Origin: Mucilaginibacter sp.
GTDB taxonomy: Bacteria > Bacteroidota > Bacteroidia > Sphingobacteriales > Sphingobacteriaceae
NCBI RefSeq assembly: GCF_028288185.1
Contig: NZ_JAQBOF010000040.1
Coordinates: forward strand, 186,001 to 250,000
Direction: 5' to 3'
DNA length: 64,000 nt
Below are positions 9,798-19,594 of the stretch, piece by piece; position 1 is the first letter of the stretch; each line of letters begins with the position of its first letter. The notes beneath the pieces were generated by a model. That model searched no databases and was not told where the DNA came from. It saw nothing but the letters and a program-made list of their open reading frames with translations. The translations under genes were made by a program, and so were the position numbers.

Positions 9798-11414
9798 ATG
9801 AAAGTTTTATTGTCCATATTATTTTTTGCTCTATTATTTAATAGTGCTAAGTGCCAAAAAAATGATGATAGCCTTTTAAATGTACTTAAATCTGAAATTT
9901 TAAAAAAGAAGATTTATGACAGTGAAAAGGAGCATCAATTAAATAAACTTAAACAAACCCTGACCATAACCCCTAAAAACGATTTTAGAGCTCAATATGC
10001 TTTATTTGATCAATTGCATGAGGAGTATAAGAATTATCAATTCGATTCGGCGCACGTTTATATAGTACGGTTACTCGGGGCGAGTAAACAATTGCATGAT
10101 CTGCCTAAACAATACGAAAGTGAAATAAAGCTGGGTCTCATTCAACTATCGTGGGGTATGTATAAAGAAACTTTTGATTGTATTGCCCGACTTAATGTAC
10201 ACATGTTACCTGATAGCACTAAACGAGGTTATTATGCTTTAAAATACAGGGCACTTAGAAACCTTGCTACTTATAATACAGACGAGTTTTACTCGCCATC
10301 CAATCAGGTAGAATCAATAAAGGCATTAGATTCGGCAGTACGTTTAAATAAGCCAGGAACTTACGAGTATAATAAATACTACTCTCAACTACTTACCCTG
10401 CAAGGCAAGAAAAATCAAGCCACTAGTTTATTATATGGGGTGCTGGGTGATAACACTATTAACTATCATCTACGAGCAATGGCAGCATATGATCTGAGCC
10501 ACCTGGTTAATGATCCCGAAAGGAGAAGATTGATAATACTGGCTGCAATTTACGATGTCAAATCATCTACAAAACAAACACTTGCTTCATTTACGTTGGG
10601 CAATATCTTATTTAAAGAAGGAAACCTGGTTGATGCAGAGCTTTTATTAAACGAAGCCCTTGAGCAGGCCCGGTTCTATGGCAGCAAGCTGCATGAGGGA
10701 GAAACGTTAATTGTTTTAGAACAAGTTGCTGCAAAAAAACTATTAAACACTGCCATCGAAAAAAATCAAGCCTTAACTTTTATGATAGGGCTTGTTAGTG
10801 CCGCGCTAATAGGTATAGCATTTGTTTCATTTATAGTTTATTCGCGTTTGAAAAAAGTGAGGATAAGAGAGGCGGTCGTACAAGAAAAGTATCAACACCT
10901 TGATAACATAAACAAAAGGCTTTTAGAAGATACACATATTAAAGAGGAGTATATAGGATATTTTTTTAATATCATATCAAGCTATATTTTAAAACTCGAA
11001 AAGATTAAAAGGCAAACCGAGCGTAAGCTCAAAATAAAGAGCTATGAAGAGCTATTGCAATTGGCTAAAGAAATTGATATAAAGCAAGAAAGAGAAAATC
11101 TGTTTTACACATTTGATAGTATATTTCTTAAACTGTTCCCAAACTTTATCACCGCATTTAATTCATTGTTGAAGCTCGAGGACCAGATATGGCCAAAAGA
11201 CAACGAAATATTAAACACCAACCTGCGGGTATTTGCTTTAATGCGGTTAGGCATAAAAGATAGCCAAACCATTGCTAACATACTAGAAACTACCATTAGC
11301 ACTATATATACTTATAAGAACCGAATTAAATCAAAGGCCCTTATACAGGGTAATGATTTTTACGATGTAATTATGGACATAAAATTTGTTGACCTAGAAA
11401 CAAATGTGTCTTAA
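9798..11414 (+). CDS. DUF6377-like TPR/transmembrane/HTH regulatory protein
   Basis: Signal peptide, helical repeats, one TM (LTFMIGLVSAALIGIAFVSFIVY), C-terminal LuxR-like helix-turn-helix (MRLGIKDSQTIANILETTISTIYTYKNRIKSKAL). Confidence 0.75.
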   Translation: MKVLLSILFFALLFNSAKCQKNDDSLLNVLKSEILKKKIYDSEKEHQLNKLKQTLTITPKNDFRAQYALFDQLHEEYKNYQFDSAHVYIVRLLGASKQLHDLPKQYESEIKLGLIQLSWGMYKETFDCIARLNVHMLPDSTKRGYYALKYRALRNLATYNTDEFYSPSNQVESIKALDSAVRLNKPGTYEYNKYYSQLLTLQGKKNQATSLLYGVLGDNTINYHLRAMAAYDLSHLVNDPERRRLIILAAIYDVKSSTKQTLASFTLGNILFKEGNLVDAELLLNEALEQARFYGSKLHEGETLIVLEQVAAKKLLNTAIEKNQALTFMIGLVSAALIGIAFVSFIVYSRLKKVRIREAVVQEKYQHLDNINKRLLEDTHIKEEYIGYFFNIISSYILKLEKIKRQTERKLKIKSYEELLQLAKEIDIKQERENLFYTFDSIFLKLFPNFITAFNSLLKLEDQIWPKDNEILNTNLRVFALMRLGIKDSQTIANILETTISTIYTYKNRIKSKALIQGNDFYDVIMDIKFVDLETNVS

Positions 11415-11896
11415 ATAACGGTTGCGCTCACTAATTGCCATTTTCTATGGATTTTTAATAACTTTCAATCCACTGAAAATGCCAAAATTTTAAATGGGTT
11501 GTTTTGATATTTAAAAACCAACTATTTGATATTTAGTTGTTTATGAGTTATTTTTTTTGATTTTTACCCAAAACCTCTATATCCTGACTATGAAATCAAT
11601 AACCTCTAAAATATATTGGTTAATTCCTCAACAACTATTTTTTGGAGCTTAAAAAAATAATTTTAATATTTCTTAACCCTGGCTGGTCAAGCTATTTTTC
11701 TTTGATTTTTGTAGACGCAACTATTTGATATATAGTTTATTATGTACGATGTTTTTTTGATTTAGGCTAGGTCTACCACTAAAATCGAATAATTTGCACT
11801 GTACTATACACAACTTTGTAATAGTATCTGGATATTGAATTATCGGTGCAAACCAATTGACGCAACCTATAACCAATTTAAAACAAAACACATACA

Positions 11897-13000
11897 ATGA
11901 GAAAATTATTACAGCCAATGGGCTTACTTTTTTGTATAGGGACGATGATGTCCTGTTCAAAAAGCGGACAGGTAGTTCCTGTTGAAAATGTGCCGGTAAA
12001 TCCTATTTCTGATTACACTATCACGCCTGATCCTACAGATGGCTTTACTTTTAAGTTTAGCAGCCTGGCAAAAAATCATACCAGTTTGGAATGGCGGTTT
12101 GGAGACGATACGCTAAAAACAGATCTAAACCCTACGCATACCTACCTGGATACTGGCGATCCGACTAAAAAATACACCTATACAGTTGATTTAAAAACAG
12201 TTTCTTCAACAGGTAATGTTTCACATAAATATGTTGATATCACTATTAAGCCGGATAGTATAGTGCAAATGTCGGCTGTAAAAACAGGTACAGCTAACCA
12301 GCTTCAGTTTGGTGTAACCGTTAAGGCGCCTGTTGCATCTGTTTTGTGGACATTTATAGATCAGGGTCTTTTTGGTGCTGCGGGGCCTACTACTACCAGT
12401 GCGTTGGCTGCTCCATTAAAAACTTATGCAGTAAACTCTGTTAATACGGTCAAGGTAAAAATTACCTCAACAAAAGGTTCGGTTGCAACAATTAGCCGTA
12501 CGGTTACCCCCGGCGGCATTGCACAAGATATAACGGTAAATAGAACAAGCTTTACCACCAACCATGAAAATTTGAGTAATCTGAATGAAAACTCCCCGAA
12601 AATGGTTGATGGTAATACAACATCCACCAAGTTTTTAATGGGTACTACAACACCATTTACTTACCCGTTCATTGCAACATTCGGATTTGCATCACCTATA
12701 GTTGTTAAAATGTATGCCGTTGGAAATTGTGGCGATCTCCCCAAAAGAGATCCCAAATCATGGACTTTTGAAGGATCGAATAATGGTATAAACTGGACAA
12801 TTTTAGATACCCAGCTAATGACCCAAACCTTTTATGATCAGCAAACAGCACTGGGCGCCACTACTGACGCGCAACGGTATTGGAAATTGTTTTACTTTTC
12901 AATAGCTAATCCGCAACCCTTCTCTCAATATAGATGGAAAGTCGCTTCAAATTGGGGCGATGCAAAAATGCAGGTATCAGAGTTTCAGTTATATAAGTAA
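11897..13000 (+). CDS. Lipoprotein with PKD-like and F5/8 type C (discoidin)-like domains
   Basis: Lipobox MMSCSKSG. PKD-like LEWRFGDDTLKTDLNPTHTYLDTG. C-terminal discoidin-like SWTFEGSNNGINWTILD...KVASNWGDAKMQVSEFQLYK. Confidence 0.7.
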   Translation: MRKLLQPMGLLFCIGTMMSCSKSGQVVPVENVPVNPISDYTITPDPTDGFTFKFSSLAKNHTSLEWRFGDDTLKTDLNPTHTYLDTGDPTKKYTYTVDLKTVSSTGNVSHKYVDITIKPDSIVQMSAVKTGTANQLQFGVTVKAPVASVLWTFIDQGLFGAAGPTTTSALAAPLKTYAVNSVNTVKVKITSTKGSVATISRTVTPGGIAQDITVNRTSFTTNHENLSNLNENSPKMVDGNTTSTKFLMGTTTPFTYPFIATFGFASPIVVKMYAVGNCGDLPKRDPKSWTFEGSNNGINWTILDTQLMTQTFYDQQTALGATTDAQRYWKLFYFSIANPQPFSQYRWKVASNWGDAKMQVSEFQLYK

Positions 13001-13008
13001 TCGTAATA

Positions 13009-13057
13009 AGCTTAAACAATCAGGCTATTAAAATATAACAGCCTGATTGTTTAAGCT
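13009..13057. terminator. Perfect 18-bp stem intrinsic/bidirectional terminator candidate
   Basis: agcttaaacaatcaggct / agcctgattgtttaagct separated by a 13-nt loop, just after the stop at 13000. Confidence 0.75.
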
Positions 13058-13533
13058 ATTCTTGTTTTGACCCAATGAAAAAACCGCAATTGATGCGGAC
13101 AAATTATGATTTCAACGATGGATTAGGATAATTATCGCTTTGATCTTCTGCCACATTATCTAAACATTTAATTTTTTTCAATTAAAAGAAACAGATCATC
13201 ATAAAAATCCTCAAAACCAACCCTTTCCGTCAGCTTGCAGCTTACGCGTCCCTGTATGCGATGCATCGAAGAGTGAATTTAAGTTAATATAAACCTGTTG
13301 CTGCATCGTTAGTGTTTTCATTCCTGTTATCAGCATAATACATACATATAGATCTTTATACAACTTGCTTGATCAACATTCAAATCATATCAATTACAAA
13401 TTTTTATTCTTAATACAATTGTAAAAATTAATAGAATGTTCGATTTTTTATATGTTTGTTCTAATAAACTCATACACAATTCAATCTTTTATTACGGCAA
13501 GTTAAACTGCAAAAAACGCGTATAAATCTAAAC

Positions 13534-13561
13534 GTATAATTGTATGAACATACAATTATAC
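13534..13561. repeat. Perfect 13-bp inverted repeat upstream of the 13627 gene
   Basis: gtataattgtatg-aa-catacaattatac. Confidence 0.8.
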
Positions 13562-13626
13562 AAATCATAGCGATGGCAGACTTAACCCTCTTCTCTAAGT
13601 TGCCACCATTGTACTAAAGATATTAT

Positions 13627-14079
13627 TTGATGAAAAAGTATTTGTTATCCATTCTGATTGTTATAGTCGTCTATCATTCGGTATCCGCGCAGTACCAACG
13701 CTCGAAGACTGAAACGATTGATTTTATCAATAACCTTCTGAAGTTTAGGGAGGAGACAAGGATCTATGAATCAGATCCAATAAGTAAGGTCAATAATCTC
13801 ATCGTGTTACAGCATCTGGATGATGAAACCTGCAAACAGGTAAAACAAACTATAGATAATAAACGGCTAACCACCATCATCAATAAAATTCATTGGGATG
13901 CTTTCAGGGCGTTTGGATACAACGACAATCGTTCAGAATTATATATCTACTTTAACACAAATATAAGGGTAAATAATACCCCTAAAGACGTATTTGGCAT
14001 ATATATCCCGGATGATAAAGTTGAGGAAATGAAGAACGCCATCCTACGTCTGGTCGCAATTTTTAAGACAGAGAAATAA
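13627..14079 (+). CDS. Small secreted hypothetical protein
   Basis: Signal peptide MMKKYLLSILIVIVVYHSVSAQ; no recognised domain. Confidence 0.6.
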   Translation: MMKKYLLSILIVIVVYHSVSAQYQRSKTETIDFINNLLKFREETRIYESDPISKVNNLIVLQHLDDETCKQVKQTIDNKRLTTIINKIHWDAFRAFGYNDNRSELYIYFNTNIRVNNTPKDVFGIYIPDDKVEEMKNAILRLVAIFKTEK

Positions 14080-14186
14080 TGTAATTTATTAGTTACAATA
14101 ATATTAAAATGACTATTTATTATTAAAATAATAACTTTGGCTTAACCATTTCAATATAAACCACTCTTTTTATAAGCTAATTCAAA

Positions 14187-15029
14187 ATGAAATTTGGTAT
14201 AAATACCTTTTTATTTACATCTCCATTTACTAATGATAGTATTTTATTATTCCCCAAGTTTAAAAAATGGGGTTTTGATTCAGTAGAAATAGCACTGGAA
14301 GACGCGTCACATATAGATCCAAAACTTATTAAAGGAGCCTTAGATAAAAACGGCCTAACTTGTGGTTCAATTTGTGCTGCAATGGGTCCCGGTAGGGATC
14401 TCAGAGGAATAAAAGAAGAACAAAACACAGCTGCCAAATATATAAAGGATGTTATTGACGTAATGCCGGTATTGGATTGCCCTATTCTTGTTGGCCCTCT
14501 ATATTCTTCTGTGGGCCGGGCTGAGCCTGTAAGTGAAGAGGATTATAAAATTCAATGGGATGCAGTGGTCGCTAATTTAAAAAAGCTGGCAGCGTATGCT
14601 GAACAAAAAGGAGTGAAACTTGCTATTGAACCTTTAAACCGGTACGAAACAGATTTTATTAATACCGCCGAGCAGGGCCTAAAGATGATTGCGGATGTTA
14701 ATAGCGATGCACTATTGCTGCACCTGGATTCTTTTCACATGAATATAGAAGAAAAAGATCCATATAAGGCAATTATGAGTGCCGGTGATAAACTGGGCCA
14801 TTTCCACGCTTGCGGGTCAGACCGCGGTACGCCGGGTGGGGATCATATCAATTGGGATAAAATCAGCGCCGCGCTTAATCAATTGGGTTATGATAAACAA
14901 ATTGTAATTGAATCATTTACAACTGATGTTAAAGTAATTGCAAAAGCAGCATCTATATGGCGTAAGCTGGAACCCTCGCAGGAAGATATTGCTATAAAAG
15001 GATTGCAATTTTTAAAAAATAATTTATAA
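14187..15029 (+). CDS. Sugar phosphate isomerase/epimerase (tagatose/psicose 3-epimerase-like)
   Basis: GFDSVEIALED, LAIEPLNRYETDFINTAEQG, LHLDSFHMNIEEKDP, FHACGSDRGTPGGDHINW, VIESFT. Confidence 0.85.
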   Translation: MKFGINTFLFTSPFTNDSILLFPKFKKWGFDSVEIALEDASHIDPKLIKGALDKNGLTCGSICAAMGPGRDLRGIKEEQNTAAKYIKDVIDVMPVLDCPILVGPLYSSVGRAEPVSEEDYKIQWDAVVANLKKLAAYAEQKGVKLAIEPLNRYETDFINTAEQGLKMIADVNSDALLLHLDSFHMNIEEKDPYKAIMSAGDKLGHFHACGSDRGTPGGDHINWDKISAALNQLGYDKQIVIESFTTDVKVIAKAASIWRKLEPSQEDIAIKGLQFLKNNL

Positions 15030-15119
15030 TATATATCAAATTAAAACAACCAAAGAAAGAAGCTTTAATGTTTAGCTGTTCTTTTATACCCCATTAACCA
15101 CCAATCAATAAACAAAAAA

Positions 15120-18100
15120 ATGAGTAAGAAGATTTTAAGTTTATCTACATTTTTAGGATTATGCCTTTTAATAATAATAGGCTGTAAAATTCATAAAATG
15201 CAGCAACAGAGCAATCCGGCTGATATAGTAGCCGCAAATGCTAAAGATGCTGAAGTCGCCAAAGAAGATGACGATAGCCAATACAGCGGCCCTTTGTTTA
15301 ACGATAATATAAGATCTACAACAGCGCGTACCCCCGAAGAAGAACGCCTTGGCTTTAAACTGCCTCCCGGCTTCGAGATACAGCTATATGCTTCTGATCC
15401 GGATATTGGCAAGCCTATAAATATCGCTTTTGATGCCAGGGGAAGAATGTGGGTTACACAATCATTTGAATATCCATTCCCTGCCCAATCTCCAAACAAG
15501 GGTAAAGATCGTTTGACCATTTTGGAAGATACGGATCATGATGGCAAGGCAGACAAGTTTACTCATTTTAATGATACACTGAATATCCCGATAGGGATAC
15601 TGCCTTTAAATGATGGTGCCATAGCTTATAGCATCCCTTCGGTTACCAGGTTTACCGATTTAAACGGAGATGGTATAGCTGACAAGGAAAAAACGCTATT
15701 GACAGGGTTTGGACATAAGGATACCCATGGTATGGTTAACAACTTTGTACGCGGATATGATGGCTGGATATATGCTGATCATGGATTTACAAACCAATCT
15801 ACAGCTTCTGGTAGCGATGGGCACTCCATTAGCATGACGTCAGGAAACACATTCAGGTTTCGTATGGATGGCAGCCGTGTTGAACAAACCACTTTTGGCA
15901 GGGTTAATCCTTTCGGTTTAGCTTATGATGAAAGAGGTTACTTATATTCAACAGATTGTCATACATCGCCTCTGTATCAGCTTATAATGGGCGGCGACTA
16001 TCCTAGCTTTGGCAAGACAACCAGAATGGGTTTCGCTCCTGATATGAAGCGTCTTGAAAATGAAGCTACCGCTCTTGCCGGATTAGCATATTATAACGAT
16101 GTGCAATTCCCGGAACAATATCGTGGTGATTTTTATATGGGAGATGTAGTAACGAGCAGGATATACAGAAACTCATATATCAATAAAGGCTCTACTCCTG
16201 TAGGAAAAAGAGAAGCGGATTTTATGAAAAGCAAAGATCCCTGGTTCCGCCCGGTGGATGTAAAGCTTGGCCCCGATGGCGCTTTATATATTGCTGATTT
16301 TTATAATAGCATAATAGGGCATTACGAAGTGCCTCTGGATGACCCGCATCGGGATAAAACCCGTGGCAGAATCTGGCGGATCACTTATAAAGGCCAGCAT
16401 AATGCCATTAAAGATTGGAGCGCGGCAACTATTGATGAACTGCTATCAGCGCTTGATATGCAGAATATTTCTGTTAGAATGACGGTGACAGATCAGCTTT
16501 CAGATCGTATTGGCATGCAGGCAGTTGAACCATTAAAGGCGTTGCTTAACAAACAATCAACAAGCTCTTTAAAGTATATTCATGCATTATGGGTATTAGA
16601 ACGTTTAAATTCATTAAATGATAAAATAATAAAACGATCAGCGGCAAACGCGGACCCATTGGTAAGGTTACATACCATGCGGATTCTTTTAGAGCAAAAA
16701 CCCAATGAACACAATTACAAGCTTATATTAAATGCTGTTAAAGATAAAGATCCGCATGTAGCGCGTGCCGCCATAGAAGACCTGGTAAATTACCCTAGCA
16801 TGACCTCTCTTGAGGCTATACTGGCAGTAAGACCAGAGATGCCCGTATACGATACCCACCTGATTTATACGGCCAGGCTTTGTATTAAGAATCTTTTAAT
16901 ACATAATGAATTGATGAAGCAGGCAGTTGCAAAAGAGTGGAAACAGCAGGGCGCGGCAAATATTGCCGATGTATTAGTTGCTGTACCATCAGCTGAATCA
17001 GCAGCGTTCCTGGCCCAATATATTAGCAAGTATCCTATACCGGGTAATACGGCCATAACTTATGAGCAAATAGCAGAGTTTATACCTATTGACCAAATAG
17101 CTAAAGTAATAGCTGATGCAAGGCAAAGAAAGGCTGACGTTGAGTCTGAGTTTATAATTTTTGGAGGAATACAGCAGGGGATAGCAAGAAGGGGTGGAAA
17201 AGAAACAGTAGAATTACAGCAGTGGGGTATACAACTGGCAGAAAATCTTTCAAATAAATATCCGGCATCAATGAAGGTTAAAGGTCCGGATTTAGTAAAG
17301 CAGAAATTTGCAATTGGCATAGCCGGAGATTATAAAGTGCACGCGCTTGAACCTAAAGTAAAGTTGTTTTTAGAACCGGGCTCTAATGCTGATATTGATA
17401 CTAAAACCGATGCATTAAGAGCTTTATTAAAAATTGACCCGGAGCATAATGCCGAGTTGGCTGCCAAACTATTCCAGGATCCGGCTTCTTCTTTAGAGTT
17501 TAAAATTAAAGTTGCTAACGTACTGGGCGATTTAACAGGCTCTACTGGGTCTTCTTTAAACCAGGTTTTAACCAATGTTAATCGGGTTTTAGCAGAAGTT
17601 AAAAATGCGCCGCCTGATCTGCAATCGGCTATAGTAACTTCATTAGCTAGTTCTCCTGAAGGCAAAGACCTTGTTTTTAGCAAAGTTAGGCAGGGGCAAA
17701 TATTTTCGCGAGTGTTGGTTGAACCCAAGGTTGGAGAAAGAATGTTGTTTAACATATCGCCTAAACAAAAAAAGGAATATGATGAATTAACGGCCAATGT
17801 TGAGCCTGTAAACACAGAAAGGAATAAGGCCATAGGTATGATGATGGGCTTATACAATAAAGATTCGAAAGCAAAAGAATTACCATCGCTAGATGCCGGA
17901 CACCTGGTATTTACTCAAAATTGCTCTCCATGCCATAAAATAGGCACAGAAGGTGGAAATATCGGCCCTAATCTGGATGGTGTAAGTAAATGGGGCCCCA
18001 ATGCCCTGGCTACAAAAATAATAGACCCTAACCGTAATATTTCTGAAGCTTTTAGAAACTATACCATTAAACTAAAAGATGGCAAGGTGGTGGCTGGATT

Positions 18101-18290
18101 ATATCGTAGGGATGAGGGCGCTATAATGATCTTTGCTGATGCTTCAGGGCAGGAGTTTTCGGTAGCTAAAAGTGAGGTAGCCGAACGTACCGCATCCAAG
18201 TTTACATTAATGCCGGATAATTTCAGGAATAAACTGTCGCAAACCGAATTTAATGCCATTATAAACTACTTGCTTAACCACAAAAGTTAA
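15120..18290 (+). CDS. PVC-type heme-binding CxxCH protein (membrane-bound dehydrogenase, HEAT-like repeats, c-type cytochrome)
   Basis: Lipobox (IIGCKIH). LPPGFEIQLYASDPDIGKPINIAFDARGRMWVTQSFEYP, VDVKLGPDGALYIADFYNSIIGHYEV, C-terminal FTQNCSPCHKIGTEGGNIGPNLDGV. Confidence 0.9.
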   Translation: MSKKILSLSTFLGLCLLIIIGCKIHKMQQQSNPADIVAANAKDAEVAKEDDDSQYSGPLFNDNIRSTTARTPEEERLGFKLPPGFEIQLYASDPDIGKPINIAFDARGRMWVTQSFEYPFPAQSPNKGKDRLTILEDTDHDGKADKFTHFNDTLNIPIGILPLNDGAIAYSIPSVTRFTDLNGDGIADKEKTLLTGFGHKDTHGMVNNFVRGYDGWIYADHGFTNQSTASGSDGHSISMTSGNTFRFRMDGSRVEQTTFGRVNPFGLAYDERGYLYSTDCHTSPLYQLIMGGDYPSFGKTTRMGFAPDMKRLENEATALAGLAYYNDVQFPEQYRGDFYMGDVVTSRIYRNSYINKGSTPVGKREADFMKSKDPWFRPVDVKLGPDGALYIADFYNSIIGHYEVPLDDPHRDKTRGRIWRITYKGQHNAIKDWSAATIDELLSALDMQNISVRMTVTDQLSDRIGMQAVEPLKALLNKQSTSSLKYIHALWVLERLNSLNDKIIKRSAANADPLVRLHTMRILLEQKPNEHNYKLILNAVKDKDPHVARAAIEDLVNYPSMTSLEAILAVRPEMPVYDTHLIYTARLCIKNLLIHNELMKQAVAKEWKQQGAANIADVLVAVPSAESAAFLAQYISKYPIPGNTAITYEQIAEFIPIDQIAKVIADARQRKADVESEFIIFGGIQQGIARRGGKETVELQQWGIQLAENLSNKYPASMKVKGPDLVKQKFAIGIAGDYKVHALEPKVKLFLEPGSNADIDTKTDALRALLKIDPEHNAELAAKLFQDPASSLEFKIKVANVLGDLTGSTGSSLNQVLTNVNRVLAEVKNAPPDLQSAIVTSLASSPEGKDLVFSKVRQGQIFSRVLVEPKVGERMLFNISPKQKKEYDELTANVEPVNTERNKAIGMMMGLYNKDSKAKELPSLDAGHLVFTQNCSPCHKIGTEGGNIGPNLDGVSKWGPNALATKIIDPNRNISEAFRNYTIKLKDGKVVAGLYRRDEGAIMIFADASGQEFSVAKSEVAERTASKFTLMPDNFRNKLSQTEFNAIINYLLNHKS

Positions 18291-18311
18291 CATCCACTTA
18301 AATAAAAAAAG

Positions 18312-19499
18312 ATGAACAGGTTCAATATTTTCTTTGTAGCAGTATTTACACTTACATCGACTTTAGGTTACGGCCAAACAGACGGTGTACAGTTTAAGAA
18401 GCATATATTAACTAACGACTTTATTTCTGAAGGGGTAACGGTAGGTGATGTTAACAGGGATGGAAAGATGGATATTATAGCCGGCCTATACTGGTTTGAG
18501 GCACCTGATTGGAAACGCCATGAAATTGCACCGGGTAAAATATATAATCCGGGTAAAGACTACTGCACCTCGTTTTTAAATTGCGGTATGGATGTTAATC
18601 AGGATGGGTGGGTTGACCAGGTAATAATAGGTTTCCCCGGTACGCCCGCTTTTTGGTATGAGAATCCAAAAAATAAAGGAGGGTACTGGAAAAAACACGA
18701 CATTATGAATAATGTGGGTGTGGGTAATGAATCACCAAATTTTGTTGATGTTGACGGGGATGGCCGTATAGATATACTTTGTGCGGATGTTGATGCCAAA
18801 CAGATAGTTTGGTTGAGCCCGCCGGTTAAAAAAGGCGATACCGTATGGACACGATACCCCATTAGCGCAACTAAAGCACCCGGAACAGATAAATTCTCGC
18901 ATGGCCTGGGCTTAGGCGACATTAATGGTGATGGCCGGGCGGATATTATTATAAAAAGTGGCTGGTTTGAGGCTCCTGTTGACAGAAAACAACCTGACTG
19001 GACTCTCCACCCGGCAGACTTTGGCGAAGATTGCTCTGAAATGTATGCTTATGATGTGAATGGGGATGGCTATAATGATGTGATCAGCGCATCGGCACAT
19101 AAATATGGTATTTGGTGGCATGAGCAGGTTAGGGACGCGCAAGGAAATGTTACCTGGAAGCTTCATGAGATTAGTAAAGCATTTTCTGAAACACATGGAT
19201 TAGCATTGACAGACATGAATGGAGACGGAGCTTTAGACCTGATAACCGGTAAACGCTGGTTTGCACATAACGATACTAATACAGACCCGGGATCGCATGA
19301 ACCGGCCGTTTTGTACTGGTTTGAATTTAAGCCGGGTAAAGACCCCTCATGGATAGCGCACGAAATTGATAACGAATCAGGCGTAGGCCTGCATGTGGTT
19401 ATACAGGATATGAACAAGGACAAAATGAAAGATATTGTTATCGGGAATAAAAAAGGGGTGTTCTATTTCGAAAATATGATGAAAAAGAAAAAGAGTTAG
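18312..19499 (+). CDS. FG-GAP/VCBS repeat-containing secreted protein
   Basis: Repeated GDVNRDGKMDII, DVDGDGRIDIL, GDINGDGRADI, DVNGDGYNDV, DMNGDGALDLI. Confidence 0.9.
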   Translation: MNRFNIFFVAVFTLTSTLGYGQTDGVQFKKHILTNDFISEGVTVGDVNRDGKMDIIAGLYWFEAPDWKRHEIAPGKIYNPGKDYCTSFLNCGMDVNQDGWVDQVIIGFPGTPAFWYENPKNKGGYWKKHDIMNNVGVGNESPNFVDVDGDGRIDILCADVDAKQIVWLSPPVKKGDTVWTRYPISATKAPGTDKFSHGLGLGDINGDGRADIIIKSGWFEAPVDRKQPDWTLHPADFGEDCSEMYAYDVNGDGYNDVISASAHKYGIWWHEQVRDAQGNVTWKLHEISKAFSETHGLALTDMNGDGALDLITGKRWFAHNDTNTDPGSHEPAVLYWFEFKPGKDPSWIAHEIDNESGVGLHVVIQDMNKDKMKDIVIGNKKGVFYFENMMKKKKS

Positions 19500-19594
19500 C
19501 CCGGCCAGATAGATACTTTTGCCGGGTGATTGAAGGTAGTTACTAATACTTTATCATTAACACTTACCTTATATTAATTACCTTATTGCGATAG

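Noticed and set aside
11721-11960. 79-aa minus-strand ORF
   Set aside because: Lies in the AT-rich leader and overlaps the lipoprotein start; no domain or RBS context.
17330-17857. 175-aa minus-strand ORF
   Set aside because: Antisense shadow of the PVC-type cytochrome gene; low-complexity translation, no domain.
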